The notes: generated by a model from the sequence alone, not told the origin. Positions 26,703 through 36,315 are shown, counted from the stretch's first letter. The stretch: DNA of 64,000 nt from an uncultured Bacteroidales bacterium (GCA_905233275.1 CAJODR010000002.1:3625-67624); one strand, 5' to 3'. Numbers and translations: made by a program.

Positions 26703-28573
26703 GCGAAAACAAGCGACAAATAAAACGCTCCCTGTCTGGAAAACTGGGCACGACTATCCTTCTGATCGTCATAGTGGGGTTTATTCTAACTCTGGGACTC
26801 CTTACCGTCCGTATCAGACGCATCATCAAGCAGGAGGCATTGGAACAGGCCTCCCATGTCCTTGACAATACTGCCCTGAAGGTGCAGGGATGCCTGCAGG
26901 AAATGAAGACGGCGGCTAACAACACACTTTGGCTCATTGAATCCCATCCTGAAGCTGACTCTCTTCTGCAGTACTCAAAAAGGGTTTTAAGCCTGTACCC
27001 CGAAGTGAGAAGTTGTTCGATTGCTTTGGAAAACGGCGTTTCTGCCTGTTCGTCAAGAAGCGGCAACGACATCATAACGACGGACGGAGGAAATCCGTAC
27101 GGAGAACTCTGGTATACTACACCGAAGAATGCCGGTGAGGCCTCGTGGGTGGAACCTTTTGACGAATTCACTTCCGGCGTGCATTCCGACCCTGATCTGA
27201 TTGCATCATACTGTGTCCCGCTCAAAGGCAAGGACGGAGAATTCACCGGTGTCATTTCCGTGAGTCTGTCTCTGGACCGGCTGCAGGATATTATTTCGGC
27301 TGAGAGGCCATACAAGACTTCCTATTGTATAATATTGGGTGCTGACGGACATTATTTCGCGCATCCCGACACCACTAAAATAGTCCGGCAGACCATTTTC
27401 AGTGAGCATGATGCCGGCTGGGAGGCTGACATCAATACCCTGGGAAACGAAATGACAAGCGGGCATTCCGGGACGATGGAAATTGATCTGGGCGGCATAC
27501 CCTCAATGATTATTTATCGTCCCCTGAGCGGCTCTGAGTGGAGTATCGCACTAGTCTATCCCAAAAAGGAAATGCTCCGCTCTTATACCCGGCTGGTTTA
27601 TCTGCTGTTCCCTCTGCTTTTGCTGGGTATCGTACTGCTTGTCCTGAGCTGCCGCTTAATTGTCAATCGTTTTACAAAGCCCCTTGTCAAGCTTACGCAC
27701 CAGCTTCAGCAAGTGGGGAAAGGCGCATCGGGTTCCAAACTGCCCGAGACCGATGATGATACCCAGGTGGGAATGCTTCAGAACAGTTTTGCTTCCATGC
27801 TTAAGTCCATCGTCCAGAACATGTCCAAGGCCGACGAGGCCAACAGGGAGGCGAGGACGCGCATGCGGGAATTGGAGCAGGCCACCTTGCAGGCGCAGTT
27901 AGCAAGTCAGCAGAAGACCCATTTCATGCAGGATATTTCCCATCAGTTCCGCACCCCCCTCAACATTATTCTGGGATTCGCCCAAGTCCTCGGAGAAGAC
28001 TTTCATTCTTTCACTGACGAAGAAAAAATACTGATTGCGGAGAATATGCGCCAGAGTTCCAAACAACTGGAACACATGGTAGACGAACTGCTGCTGCCAC
28101 TGAAGACAGAAAAGCAGAATGTCATGGAGGAGGTTGACGGCGCCACCTGTGTCCATCTTGCCGAAAAGGCCTCAGAGGAAGCGAAAAAGCAGCTTATCCA
28201 GGACAATGAAGTGCTTATCGAATCCACTTTGGGAGAAAAGAGCCGGATCAAGGCCAAAGGCGAATATCTTTCCTTTATCCTCACCGAGCTTCTGGTTAAT
28301 GCCCTTCGTTCCAACCCGGACGCCCCGGTAACACTTAAGCTTTCCGAAACCGAAGACTGTTTCATCTTTGCTGTAGAAGACCGTGGGCCCGGCATCCCGA
28401 AAGACAAAGCAGACTTCGTTTTCGACAAGTTTACGAAACTGGATATATATGCCAATGGCCTCGGGCTCGGGCTCTACCTTGCCCGGACGCTTGGCCAGAC
28501 AATGGGCGGCAGCCTTTCTTTGGACAAGGATTATTCGCCCGGCTGCCGCTTTTTCTTGAAATTGCCAAAATAG
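26699..28573 (+). CDS. Cache-HAMP sensor histidine kinase
   Basis: 624 residues: membrane segment (about 15-40), double-Cache sensor (45-290; YGELWYTTPKNAGEASWVEPF), second membrane segment (about 300-322), HAMP (PLVKLTHQLQQVGKG), then HisKA with His415 in DISHQFRTPLNIILGF. The ATPase domain carries N-box ELLVNALRSN and G-boxes DRGPGIP and NGLGLGLYLA. It is an intact kinase, translationally coupled to the upstream His-less homologue, with which it shares domain order. No response regulator is in the operon. Its stop codon touches that of the convergent kinase gene. Confidence 0.92.
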   Translation: MSENKRQIKRSLSGKLGTTILLIVIVGFILTLGLLTVRIRRIIKQEALEQASHVLDNTALKVQGCLQEMKTAANNTLWLIESHPEADSLLQYSKRVLSLYPEVRSCSIALENGVSACSSRSGNDIITTDGGNPYGELWYTTPKNAGEASWVEPFDEFTSGVHSDPDLIASYCVPLKGKDGEFTGVISVSLSLDRLQDIISAERPYKTSYCIILGADGHYFAHPDTTKIVRQTIFSEHDAGWEADINTLGNEMTSGHSGTMEIDLGGIPSMIIYRPLSGSEWSIALVYPKKEMLRSYTRLVYLLFPLLLLGIVLLVLSCRLIVNRFTKPLVKLTHQLQQVGKGASGSKLPETDDDTQVGMLQNSFASMLKSIVQNMSKADEANREARTRMRELEQATLQAQLASQQKTHFMQDISHQFRTPLNIILGFAQVLGEDFHSFTDEEKILIAENMRQSSKQLEHMVDELLLPLKTEKQNVMEEVDGATCVHLAEKASEEAKKQLIQDNEVLIESTLGEKSRIKAKGEYLSFILTELLVNALRSNPDAPVTLKLSETEDCFIFAVEDRGPGIPKDKADFVFDKFTKLDIYANGLGLGLYLARTLGQTMGGSLSLDKDYSPGCRFFLKLPK

Positions 28574-30469
28574 CTATTGTTCTTTCCAGGGTATGGTAAA
28601 GACGAATCTGGCGCCACCTCTATAGGTAGTGTCAAGCCAGACTTTTCCGCCCAGACTGTCGGCAATCATCCTGCACAGGCAGAGCCCTAGGCCGACACCC
28701 GGCTTGTCCTTGTTCAACTTCACAAAACGCCCGAATATTTCCTCGGCTTTATCCTCGGGAATACCGGGGCCGGTATCTTCCACATAGAACGTGATCTGTC
28801 CGAGATTCTCCATAGTGGAATTGCCGATGGTGACACGCCCTTTTTCGGTGTATTTGAAGGCATTGTTGAGTAAATTGATGAGTATCTGCTGGACTCTAAT
28901 GCCGTCTGTCAGGATCATCAGGCCTTCAGGGACGCCCGGCTCTTTAACCAGCTCCACGCTTTCCGGCTTTTTGAGTTCCGTCGATTTGATAGCCATACGG
29001 ACTATGTCGTTCAGGTTTACCGGGGCAAGGTTAACCTTAAAATAACCCCCGTCCAAATCGGCCATGCTGAGCATATCATTGATTATTGTCGTGAGCATTT
29101 TGGAGTTATTCATTACATACTCCAGATATTCAGCTTTTTCTTCCTCGGTGTTCTGACCGTCCGGCAGGCCGAGCAACTGCGCAAAACCCATGATAGAGTT
29201 AAGCGGAGTACGGATTTCATGGCTGATGCTCTGGGCGAAAGCCGCTTTTGCCTCATTACCCTTTTCCAAAACCCGGTTTGCCTCTTCAAGGGCTCGGATG
29301 CTCCGTCTCATTATCAAGAATACAACCGCACCGATACCCAGCAACACGAACAACGCCAGCCAAAGAAGCTGTTTTTTGTATTTTTTCCAGAAGGAAGAAG
29401 GACCGCCCACGACAATGGCATCTTCAGGAATGAGCGAGGTGTCCATCTGATACAGTTCCATTCCTTGCCAGTTCAGTACTGCCGTCCCTGTTTCAAGGTA
29501 GAAGAAATGCATCGAGTCCGGCCTGGTACCATCGTCCAGGACAGCCACGGCACGCTCTTTCAGCGTGTTCCGATACAAGTCGTGGTCGTATGATACATAT
29601 CCTATGAGGTCCTTGGCTTTGTCCAGATCATACTTTTTCATGGTGAAGATGGGGCCCAGAACCTCCAGGATATGGATAAAATTCATCCGGGCATTGATCT
29701 TCTCACCATAGTCCTGTTTTGCCACCCATGACCCATAGAGTATTCCAGTACGTGGATACTGTTGGGCGCGGAGCGTTTCAATCAGTTCGTCATCTGTCGT
29801 TTCGGATGATCTTATCAGCTGATACTCGAGCGACGGATACTTTTTCGAAAGATATGCCTCCAGTCGGATTTGTCCTTCGTTGCTTTGAAAATTTTCTCCG
29901 GCAATGAAAATAAATTTTTCGATTTCCGGTTGCACTGTCAGCATCATATCCACCGTCTGTTCAACCATAAAGGGAGTGTGGATCAATGTGAGATTGATGC
30001 CCTGCTTCAGAAGATCGGAAACCGGTGTACGAAGAGCCTCCGGATTTGCCTTTCCGCCTATGACATAGTCCTTTTGACAGTAATAAGTGGTTTCGCCGGC
30101 CAGTATTATGGGAATTCCTTCCCATCTGGCATTCAGGTCTTTGGCTATCTCAAAGGTGCTTCCGCCCATAAGTACGCATAGGTCAGGGGCAGACTCGCAA
30201 CCGTCCAGAATCATCTTTATCTTTTGTTCCAGCTGTGCCACATCCTCGATTGAAACCATTTCCATGAAATGTTTCGTTACGTGGATGTCTTTCCTTTCAG
30301 ATGACAGTTCATCAAGAGGAAGAACCATCTGTTGCGTCCATTCGCCGAATTCGAGCTGGGAGCAGATGGCAAGAATCTCTTTGACATTAGGCGAATCCTC
30401 TGCCTTGGCGGGCAAAAAAACTGCCGCAAAAGCCAGGACCAGCAGTATGCGGATATATCTGTGTATCAT
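28574..30469 (-). CDS. Sensor histidine kinase with a periplasmic-binding-protein-like sensor (paralogue)
   Basis: 631 residues from ATG 30469; an upstream in-frame start at 30574 would lack the signal peptide. The architecture is as in 9097-10980: signal peptide, PBP-like sensor (LCVLMGGSTFEIAKDLNARW, GIPIILAGETTYYC, KFIFIAGENFQS), one membrane segment, HisKA with His417 in SISHEIRTPLNSI, and an ATPase with NLLNNAFKYT and VGLGLCLCR. Long identical runs show a gene duplication. It is divergent from the BACON lipoprotein and convergent with the Cache kinase, without a response regulator. Confidence 0.9.
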   Translation of the reverse strand: MIHRYIRILLVLAFAAVFLPAKAEDSPNVKEILAICSQLEFGEWTQQMVLPLDELSSERKDIHVTKHFMEMVSIEDVAQLEQKIKMILDGCESAPDLCVLMGGSTFEIAKDLNARWEGIPIILAGETTYYCQKDYVIGGKANPEALRTPVSDLLKQGINLTLIHTPFMVEQTVDMMLTVQPEIEKFIFIAGENFQSNEGQIRLEAYLSKKYPSLEYQLIRSSETTDDELIETLRAQQYPRTGILYGSWVAKQDYGEKINARMNFIHILEVLGPIFTMKKYDLDKAKDLIGYVSYDHDLYRNTLKERAVAVLDDGTRPDSMHFFYLETGTAVLNWQGMELYQMDTSLIPEDAIVVGGPSSFWKKYKKQLLWLALFVLLGIGAVVFLIMRRSIRALEEANRVLEKGNEAKAAFAQSISHEIRTPLNSIMGFAQLLGLPDGQNTEEEKAEYLEYVMNNSKMLTTIINDMLSMADLDGGYFKVNLAPVNLNDIVRMAIKSTELKKPESVELVKEPGVPEGLMILTDGIRVQQILINLLNNAFKYTEKGRVTIGNSTMENLGQITFYVEDTGPGIPEDKAEEIFGRFVKLNKDKPGVGLGLCLCRMIADSLGGKVWLDTTYRGGARFVFTIPWKEQ

Positions 30470-30556
30470 AGAATAGCGTTTCCCTCTTATGCAAAGAAAC
30501 GAAAAATAACGATAGCTTGCAAATAATCCATCGAAAAGACCCGGCAAAGCACCGCA

Positions 30557-30588
30557 TTTGGCGGAATCGCCCAAAATTGATATATTTG
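30557..30588 (+). promoter_or_regulatory. Promoter of the BACON lipoprotein gene, sharing the kinase-operon box
   Basis: TTTG (30557-30560), 20-base spacer, TATATTTG (30581-30588). The stretch catttggcggaatcg (30555-30569) is identical to 25181-25195, and its flanks also match partly. Confidence 0.85.
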
Positions 30589-30610
30589 CGATAATAATAC
30601 GACAATCACC

Positions 30611-31672
30611 ATGAGAAGATTATTGCTTTATGGCCTGATGGCAGGTTCCTTTATCATCGCAGCCGGATGTGACGACACCAAGGATGATCCGGAAAACAAC
30701 AACGAAAATAAAGACAAGGAAAAAGTCGAAATAACCGTCGACAAAGAATATGAGTCCCTGTTCAGCGAGGGAATCAAGGCGCCAAGGGTCGAAGGAGAAT
30801 ATGAAATCGGATTTACCGCTCCGGCAGCGTGGACAATCTCTGCAGAGCAGACTAAGGCCGCTCCGTCATGGATATCATTCAGTCCTTCCAGCGGCGCCTC
30901 CGGCAAGGCCAAAGTGACTGTAAAGGTGGAGGAGAACGCCAGCTTTGATACAAGAAGCGCAACGATCACCATTTCTTCCGGCGGAGTGACAAAAACTCTT
31001 ACGCTTGAGCAGGCGGCGCTTATTGCGCAGAAGGCCAAATATGAAGATTTCCTCGGAAACTGGATTGTCACGGGGACTGAGCATAAGTTCTTCCTGGGAT
31101 GGGATGATTTGACGGAGCTTCATACATTCTCCTATTCCATCAATATTCTCGAAGAGGAAAAAGGCAAGACATATTATATCGAGAATTGGGAGACGGGCGC
31201 CACTGCGGAAGACCGCCAGCACCTGTGGTACGGCAGCGACAAGCATGCCGACCAGACCGGAGGCCGCTCCATCTATGACTATTATTTGAATGTCATCCAC
31301 AAGTCAATCGACCTTACAGCATGGTACGATGCAGATAACGGCACTTTCCACATCGACAGGCAAACATTCTACACGGGAGACAGCTATACCGTAGAATTCC
31401 TCGGCAGCACCCAGGTCGGAGACGAACGCGCTTACGCCAGGGGACAATTTGCCGCAGATGTCAAGGAGACCGAAAAGTACGAATACACCATCTGCGACTT
31501 CGTAATGCTCGAAGGCGGCACCGTGCTCATCAAAGCCCACGATCAGACCAACTCCAACCTGCAAGGCCTCTCCTTCATGGGCTACTGCCAATACTGGGGC
31601 TGGTATCCCAACACCAAGTACTACAACTCCCAGTTCGCATTCCCCTACACCATGGTCAAGAACACTCCGTAG
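30611..31672 (+). CDS. BACON-domain surface lipoprotein
   Basis: 353 residues. The lipoprotein signal ends at Cys20 (IIAAGC) and is followed by an Asp/Glu/Asn-rich linker typical of surface-exposed Bacteroidetes lipoproteins. A BACON domain spans about residues 50-135 (APSWISFSPSSGASG, RSATITISSGG). The C-terminal 210 residues are an unrecognised domain with many Tyr and Trp, possibly carbohydrate- or protein-binding. Its promoter shares a box with the Cache kinase operon, so co-regulation is likely. Confidence 0.82.
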   Translation: MRRLLLYGLMAGSFIIAAGCDDTKDDPENNNENKDKEKVEITVDKEYESLFSEGIKAPRVEGEYEIGFTAPAAWTISAEQTKAAPSWISFSPSSGASGKAKVTVKVEENASFDTRSATITISSGGVTKTLTLEQAALIAQKAKYEDFLGNWIVTGTEHKFFLGWDDLTELHTFSYSINILEEEKGKTYYIENWETGATAEDRQHLWYGSDKHADQTGGRSIYDYYLNVIHKSIDLTAWYDADNGTFHIDRQTFYTGDSYTVEFLGSTQVGDERAYARGQFAADVKETEKYEYTICDFVMLEGGTVLIKAHDQTNSNLQGLSFMGYCQYWGWYPNTKYYNSQFAFPYTMVKNTP

Positions 31673-31696
31673 CAAAATACTGAAACAAAACGACCC

Positions 31697-31727
31697 AAGG
31701 GTGGCGCATCAGCCTTGCGTCACCCTT
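31697..31727. terminator. Bidirectional terminator between the BACON gene and tRNA-Gly
   Basis: AAGGGTGGCGCA (31697-31708) pairs with TGCGTCACCCTT (31716-31727) with one mismatch and a 7-base loop. It serves both convergent transcripts. Confidence 0.7.
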
Positions 31728-31736
31728 TGTTTGTGG

Positions 31737-31809
<73 letters not shown>

Positions 31810-31837
31810 AATATTTCAACCGAAATGCGCTGTTTTC

Positions 31838-31860
31838 CGCAAGACGGGAATGCAAAGGTA
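31838..31860 (-). promoter_or_regulatory. tRNA-Gly promoter and shared leader block
   Basis: Minus strand TACCTTTG (31860 to 31853) followed by CATTCCCGTCTT. This matches the tRNA-Ser leader at 381-405 in all but a few positions. Confidence 0.6.
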
Positions 31861-31920
31861 CTACATTTTTTTGAGTCTCCAAATTTTTTTTGTTTTTTTG
31901 CATAACAAAACTCTACACTT

Positions 31921-32553
31921 ATGGGCCTTTTCAATAGTATTCTCACCTCGCTCGGCAGGTCGGCCACAAGCGCTGTCGCGGGCAAAATCGCCGGCAAGGC
32001 GATCGAAAAATCTGTCAATCAGAAAGTTGACGAAATCAAGAAGACTGCCGGCAGTTTCAGCAGGACATTCACATTCCAGGAGCTTCCGACGACGCTCGAG
32101 GCGTTCAAGGCGCTTCCCGAGGCGACGCTCGTCGACATGTACGCCGTGGCCGCACTCTCGCTCGTGGCGCTCACCCGCTATGAGGCGGACCGCGACACTG
32201 CGATTGCCATGCTGAACTATCTCAAGGGCCCGGAAGAGCTTTCCAACCTCGAAATCCAGAACCTGAACGACCGCTTCATGGACGGCAAGTTCTACAAGGT
32301 GAATTCATTCTTCGGAGGCGCCACGCCGGAGAATAATTATACCCCGTCGCAGCCCTTCACCGTCGAGGTGAGCTCCAACGCCTATTCCTTTGAAAATGAG
32401 GGCTGGGCAGTGCTCTACCTGAAATCCGGCGGAGCCGACAATCCCCGTCCGGTTCGCCTACGGATGAAGCCGTCGACATCGCAGTGGTTCCTCGTCGAGA
32501 TCCAGTATCTCGGCGACATCCGCCAGCCCGTTGCGAGCGACAAGTGGGCCTAG
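31921..32553 (+). CDS. DUF6935-like protein
   Basis: 210 residues without a clear signal peptide; an alanine-rich N-terminus precedes the domain. Conserved-looking stretches are LEAFKALPEATL, AVAALSLVALTRYEAD, MLNYLKGPEELS, FGGATPENNYTPSQP and SGGADNPRPVRLRMK. This pattern fits what I recall of DUF6935 proteins of gut Bacteroidales and Firmicutes. The function is unknown. Its stop is one base from that of the convergent GH92 gene. Confidence 0.7.
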   Translation: MGLFNSILTSLGRSATSAVAGKIAGKAIEKSVNQKVDEIKKTAGSFSRTFTFQELPTTLEAFKALPEATLVDMYAVAALSLVALTRYEADRDTAIAMLNYLKGPEELSNLEIQNLNDRFMDGKFYKVNSFFGGATPENNYTPSQPFTVEVSSNAYSFENEGWAVLYLKSGGADNPRPVRLRMKPSTSQWFLVEIQYLGDIRQPVASDKWA

Positions 32554-32554
32554 C

Positions 32555-34840
32555 CTAATTATTACTTAACGAATACGGCTTGTCCCCCGGATCCGTGCCA
32601 CGCGTGGTGACGGGTTCGGAAGCCATGTCGAAATGCAGCGTCGTACCCTTCGAGAGGTCGTCACGACGAATGTAATTGCGCGTCCAGGCCTTCCCGCCGA
32701 GAGTCACCGAGGACACGTACGGCGTCGCGGAACCATTTGACGGAGCGTCGATTACGAGGTCGCCGCCGGATAGGTGGACAGTCGCTTTTCGGAAGAGCGG
32801 GGAGCCGAGTGCGTATTCGCCGGAGGCGGGACAAACGGGGTAGAATCCGAGGGCGGAGAATACGTACCAGGCGGACGTCTGGCCGTTGTCTTCGTCACCG
32901 CAGTAGCCGTCGGCAGCCGGGGTGTAGAACTTCTCCATCACATCGCGGACACGGGCCTGCGTCTTCCACGGCTGACCGCACCAGTCGTAGAGGTAGAGCA
33001 TGTGCTGGATCGGCTGGTTGCCGTGGGCGTAATTGCCCATTCCCATGACCGTCATTTCAATGATTTCATGGATCGGGAAACCGTACGCGCTGTCGTCGTA
33101 TTTGGGCGGCATCGAGAATACCGTATCAAGCTGTGCGGCAAATACTTCCGGGCCGCCCATCAGACTGATGAGCCCCTCGGGATCGTGGAATACCGACCAC
33201 GTATAATGCAGCGAATTGCCCTCTGTAAAATCGCCTCCCCACTTGAGCGGAGAGAACGGCCTGCGGAAGGTCCCGTCAGCGGCCCGTCCGTTCATCAGAC
33301 GGTACTCCGGATCGTAGAGATTGCGGTAGTTGAGAGCCGCGGCCTTGTAAGGCTCAATTTCGGCCTCAGGCTTGCCCAGGGCCTCGCCGAGACGCCAGAT
33401 GCACCAGTCGTCGTAAGCGTATTCGAGAGTGCGGGCGGCACTCTCGCGAATGCCGGCGTCGCAAGGCACATAGCCGAGGCTGTCATAAAGCTCCCAGCCG
33501 AGACGGCCGCTCGAAGACACCGTCGGATGCACCGAATGGGCGTCCGAAGTCACCGCCTCCCACAACACATCGATATCATAGCCGCGGAGCCCTGCAAGAT
33601 AGGCGTCGGCGACCAGCGAAGCCGTGTTGTTGCCGACCATGCAGCCGCGGTGGCCGGGCGACGACCATTCCGGCAGGAAGCCGCTCTCCCTGAAGTGGTT
33701 GGCGAATCCCTCCTGGACCTTGACCGCCTGCTCCGGATACACCAGGTTGAGCAGCGGGAAAAGGCTCCTGAACGTATCCCAGAGGCCTGTATCGGCGAAT
33801 AAATACCCGTCGCAAACCTCCCCCGAATGCGGGCTGTAATGCACCCTTCGGCCGTCCGCCGTCACCTCCGAAAGGTCGCGCGGGAACAGCAAGCAGCGGT
33901 ACAGGCAGGAGTAGAACGTCCGCAGGTGATCGATATTGTCATCCTCCACCTCGATGCGGCCGAGAACCTCATTCCAGGCGCTTCTGGCCCCTTCTTTGAC
34001 TTCGTCGAATGGCTTCCCGGCGCTCTCCCCGAGATTGACCACCGCCTGCTCCGACGAGACGAATGACGACGCCACCCGAAGCTCCACCACCTGGCCGCGT
34101 TTGGTCGGGAAACCGACGAGGACCTGCGCGTGGGGAGATTCGACTCCGTCGGCATCTGCAAGCTCCTTATTATCATCGACATAGCGCACCTCGGTGAACG
34201 GGGTGTCGGAATCGATGACGAACCAGTTGCGGAAGCCCTCAGCGACGCCGCCGTGGTTGTGACTGTCATAGCCCGTGATGCGGCTGCCGTCCACCTTCAC
34301 GGAAGACCCTCCGGGGAATGCATCCACGACAATCCACGACATCTCCGACTCCGGGAAAGTGATACGGAAGGCCGCAGAACGCGATGTAGGCGCGATTTCG
34401 ACCGTCACGTCGTGGTCGGCGAGATAGACGCTGTAATAATACGGCTTTGCAGTCTCCGCCTTGTGCGAGAACCAGCTCGCGCGTTTGTCCTGGTCGAATA
34501 CGGGCCCTGTCGTCACGGGCATTATGCTGAATGCGCCGTAATCGTTGATCCACGGCGACGGCTGATGGGTCTGCTTGAAGCCGCGGATATGAGTGGCATC
34601 ATAGCGGTAAGTCCATCCGTCCCCGTCCGTGCCGGTCTGGGGGGTCCAGAAATTCATTCCCCAAGGGACCGCAATGGCGGGATATGTATTGCCGGTCGAA
34701 AGGTTGAATGTCGACAGGGTGCCGACGAGAGGGTTGACGTAGTCAGTGTAGTCCACAATTGCCTTATCATCGGCCTTTTCGGAGCATGAAAAGACCAGGA
34801 CAGCGGATGCTACGAGGGTATACAAACGATTGAATATCAT
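32555..34840 (-). CDS. Glycoside hydrolase family 92 (alpha-mannosidase) lipoprotein
   Basis: 761 residues from ATG 34840 with a lipoprotein signal (VLVFSC). GH92 signatures: DYVNPLVGT, NTYPAIAVPWGMNFWTPQTG, GFKQTHQPSPWINDYG, and near the C-terminus GDEDNGQTSAWYVFSALGFYPV, which carries catalytic acidic residues and calcium ligands. The family consists of calcium-dependent exo-alpha-mannosidases acting on N-glycans and yeast mannan. It is likely surface-anchored. The promoter box TATATTTG is at 34866 to 34859. Confidence 0.93.
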   Translation of the reverse strand: MIFNRLYTLVASAVLVFSCSEKADDKAIVDYTDYVNPLVGTLSTFNLSTGNTYPAIAVPWGMNFWTPQTGTDGDGWTYRYDATHIRGFKQTHQPSPWINDYGAFSIMPVTTGPVFDQDKRASWFSHKAETAKPYYYSVYLADHDVTVEIAPTSRSAAFRITFPESEMSWIVVDAFPGGSSVKVDGSRITGYDSHNHGGVAEGFRNWFVIDSDTPFTEVRYVDDNKELADADGVESPHAQVLVGFPTKRGQVVELRVASSFVSSEQAVVNLGESAGKPFDEVKEGARSAWNEVLGRIEVEDDNIDHLRTFYSCLYRCLLFPRDLSEVTADGRRVHYSPHSGEVCDGYLFADTGLWDTFRSLFPLLNLVYPEQAVKVQEGFANHFRESGFLPEWSSPGHRGCMVGNNTASLVADAYLAGLRGYDIDVLWEAVTSDAHSVHPTVSSSGRLGWELYDSLGYVPCDAGIRESAARTLEYAYDDWCIWRLGEALGKPEAEIEPYKAAALNYRNLYDPEYRLMNGRAADGTFRRPFSPLKWGGDFTEGNSLHYTWSVFHDPEGLISLMGGPEVFAAQLDTVFSMPPKYDDSAYGFPIHEIIEMTVMGMGNYAHGNQPIQHMLYLYDWCGQPWKTQARVRDVMEKFYTPAADGYCGDEDNGQTSAWYVFSALGFYPVCPASGEYALGSPLFRKATVHLSGGDLVIDAPSNGSATPYVSSVTLGGKAWTRNYIRRDDLSKGTTLHFDMASEPVTTRGTDPGDKPYSLSNN

Positions 34841-34858
34841 ATTATTAAATTTTCTTTT

Positions 34859-34978
34859 CAAATATAATAATTTTTTTCGTAACTTTCGTCGCTTATGACG
34901 CGCGGCTCCCGGTTTTTCTTGGCTTGGTATCGGCTTTGACCGGGCATTTCATTTTGCCGGAGATATTTCGTAATTTTG
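34859..34978. promoter_or_regulatory. Divergent promoters for GH92 and the acid phosphatase
   Basis: Minus TATATTTG (34866 to 34859) faces GH92. Plus TAATTTTG (34971-34978) lies 19 bases before ATG 34998. The spacer between them holds no gene. Confidence 0.6.
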
Positions 34979-34997
34979 CGATAAGATTACCACATAT

Positions 34998-36308
34998 ATG
35001 AACCGAATCAGATTAACCTTGTTGTGCTTGGTCGTGGGATGCACCGCGGCATTTGCACAGACTTCCAGGGAGGAGTTATTGTCCCACATTGAGCTTACTA
35101 CGGCGAATTACGCTAATTATCCTGCACCTACCGGGCATCTAACACCGGCGCCGGCGGGGTATGAGCCTTTCTATATCAGCCATTATGGCCGCCACGGGGC
35201 CAGGTACATGACGAGCGACAAGCATTACCGCCGGCTCTGCAAGCAGCTTGATTCGGCTCTTACCCTCGGCATACTGAGCGAATACGGAAAGAATGTCCGC
35301 GGCCGTATCCTGGCCGCATCTGCTGATGCCAAGGACCGGGCCGGACTGCTTACGGCGCTGGGCGGAAGGCAGCATGAGGCTATTGCACGGCGAATGTTTG
35401 ACAATTATCCGACGCTTTTCAGCAAGCCGATCACTGTCGAGGCCAATTCGTCCACGTCCCGACGCGTGATCAGGAGCATGGAATTCTTCTGCGGCGAGCT
35501 CGCGAAGCTCAATCCTGAGCTCAATATCTCCACGCGCGTCAAGGAGAGCGAGCAGTACTATATCAAGTCCAACAAGGAGATCCCGGTCCCCGATTCGTCG
35601 ACAGACGACGAGTTATACCACAAGCTTAAGAAGTTTAAACAGAAGATGTTAAGCGGCGAGCCCCAGATGGCAGCCCTATTCACCGACCCGGAGAAAGCAA
35701 AGACCTTCATCGACCCGTTCGTCTTTGCCGACGACCTGTACAATGCCGCATCCGACATGTACTGCCTTCCGGAGCTAAACATCCGTCTTGACGACGTGTT
35801 CGGCGAGGAAGGAATGATCGACGGCTTCCGCGCCTACAACGCCAGCTGGTGCCTCTGGGAAGGCCTGATGCCGGGCGCCAAGCAGAGCTATCTGAGGATT
35901 TACCCGCTGCTGCAGAACTTCCTCGACGAAGCCGACGCCATGATTGCTTCCGGCGAATCTGGAGTGCGCCTCCGCTTCGGCCACGACAGCATCGTGCTGC
36001 CATTCGCCTTTGTGCTGGGCTTCCCGGAAGCCATCGGCGCGACTGACGACATGGAGGACCTCCACCACCATTTCACGATCTTCCGCCTGATCCCGATGGC
36101 GGCGAATATCCAGCTCGTATTCTTCCGCAAACCCAAATCCAAGGACATCCTGGTGAAGTTCCTGATGAATGAGAACGAGACCTCCGTTCCCATTCCCACG
36201 GACTGCTATCCCTACTACCACTGGTCAGACGTCAGCCGCTACTACCGGGGTATAATCAAGTCTTCCGGCATCGATCACGCAATGCTGGTCCATCCGGAAG
36301 AGGAATAA
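34998..36308 (+). CDS. Secreted histidine acid phosphatase (phytase-like)
   Basis: 436 residues with a signal peptide (1-20, AAFAQT). The active-site motif SHYGRHGARY is at residues 61-70, with the phosphate-accepting His66. The HD proton-donor motif appears as RFGHDS in the C-terminal half. Members hydrolyse phosphomonoesters such as inositol phosphates, and their natural substrate varies. It stands alone between GH92 and GH97. Confidence 0.88.
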   Translation: MNRIRLTLLCLVVGCTAAFAQTSREELLSHIELTTANYANYPAPTGHLTPAPAGYEPFYISHYGRHGARYMTSDKHYRRLCKQLDSALTLGILSEYGKNVRGRILAASADAKDRAGLLTALGGRQHEAIARRMFDNYPTLFSKPITVEANSSTSRRVIRSMEFFCGELAKLNPELNISTRVKESEQYYIKSNKEIPVPDSSTDDELYHKLKKFKQKMLSGEPQMAALFTDPEKAKTFIDPFVFADDLYNAASDMYCLPELNIRLDDVFGEEGMIDGFRAYNASWCLWEGLMPGAKQSYLRIYPLLQNFLDEADAMIASGESGVRLRFGHDSIVLPFAFVLGFPEAIGATDDMEDLHHHFTIFRLIPMAANIQLVFFRKPKSKDILVKFLMNENETSVPIPTDCYPYYHWSDVSRYYRGIIKSSGIDHAMLVHPEEE

Positions 36309-36315
36309 TTATTTC

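Noticed and set aside
31697..31727. Attachment site at tRNA-Gly
   Set aside because: The inverted repeat next to the tRNA is a terminator. No direct repeat of the tRNA 3' end and no integrase is present.
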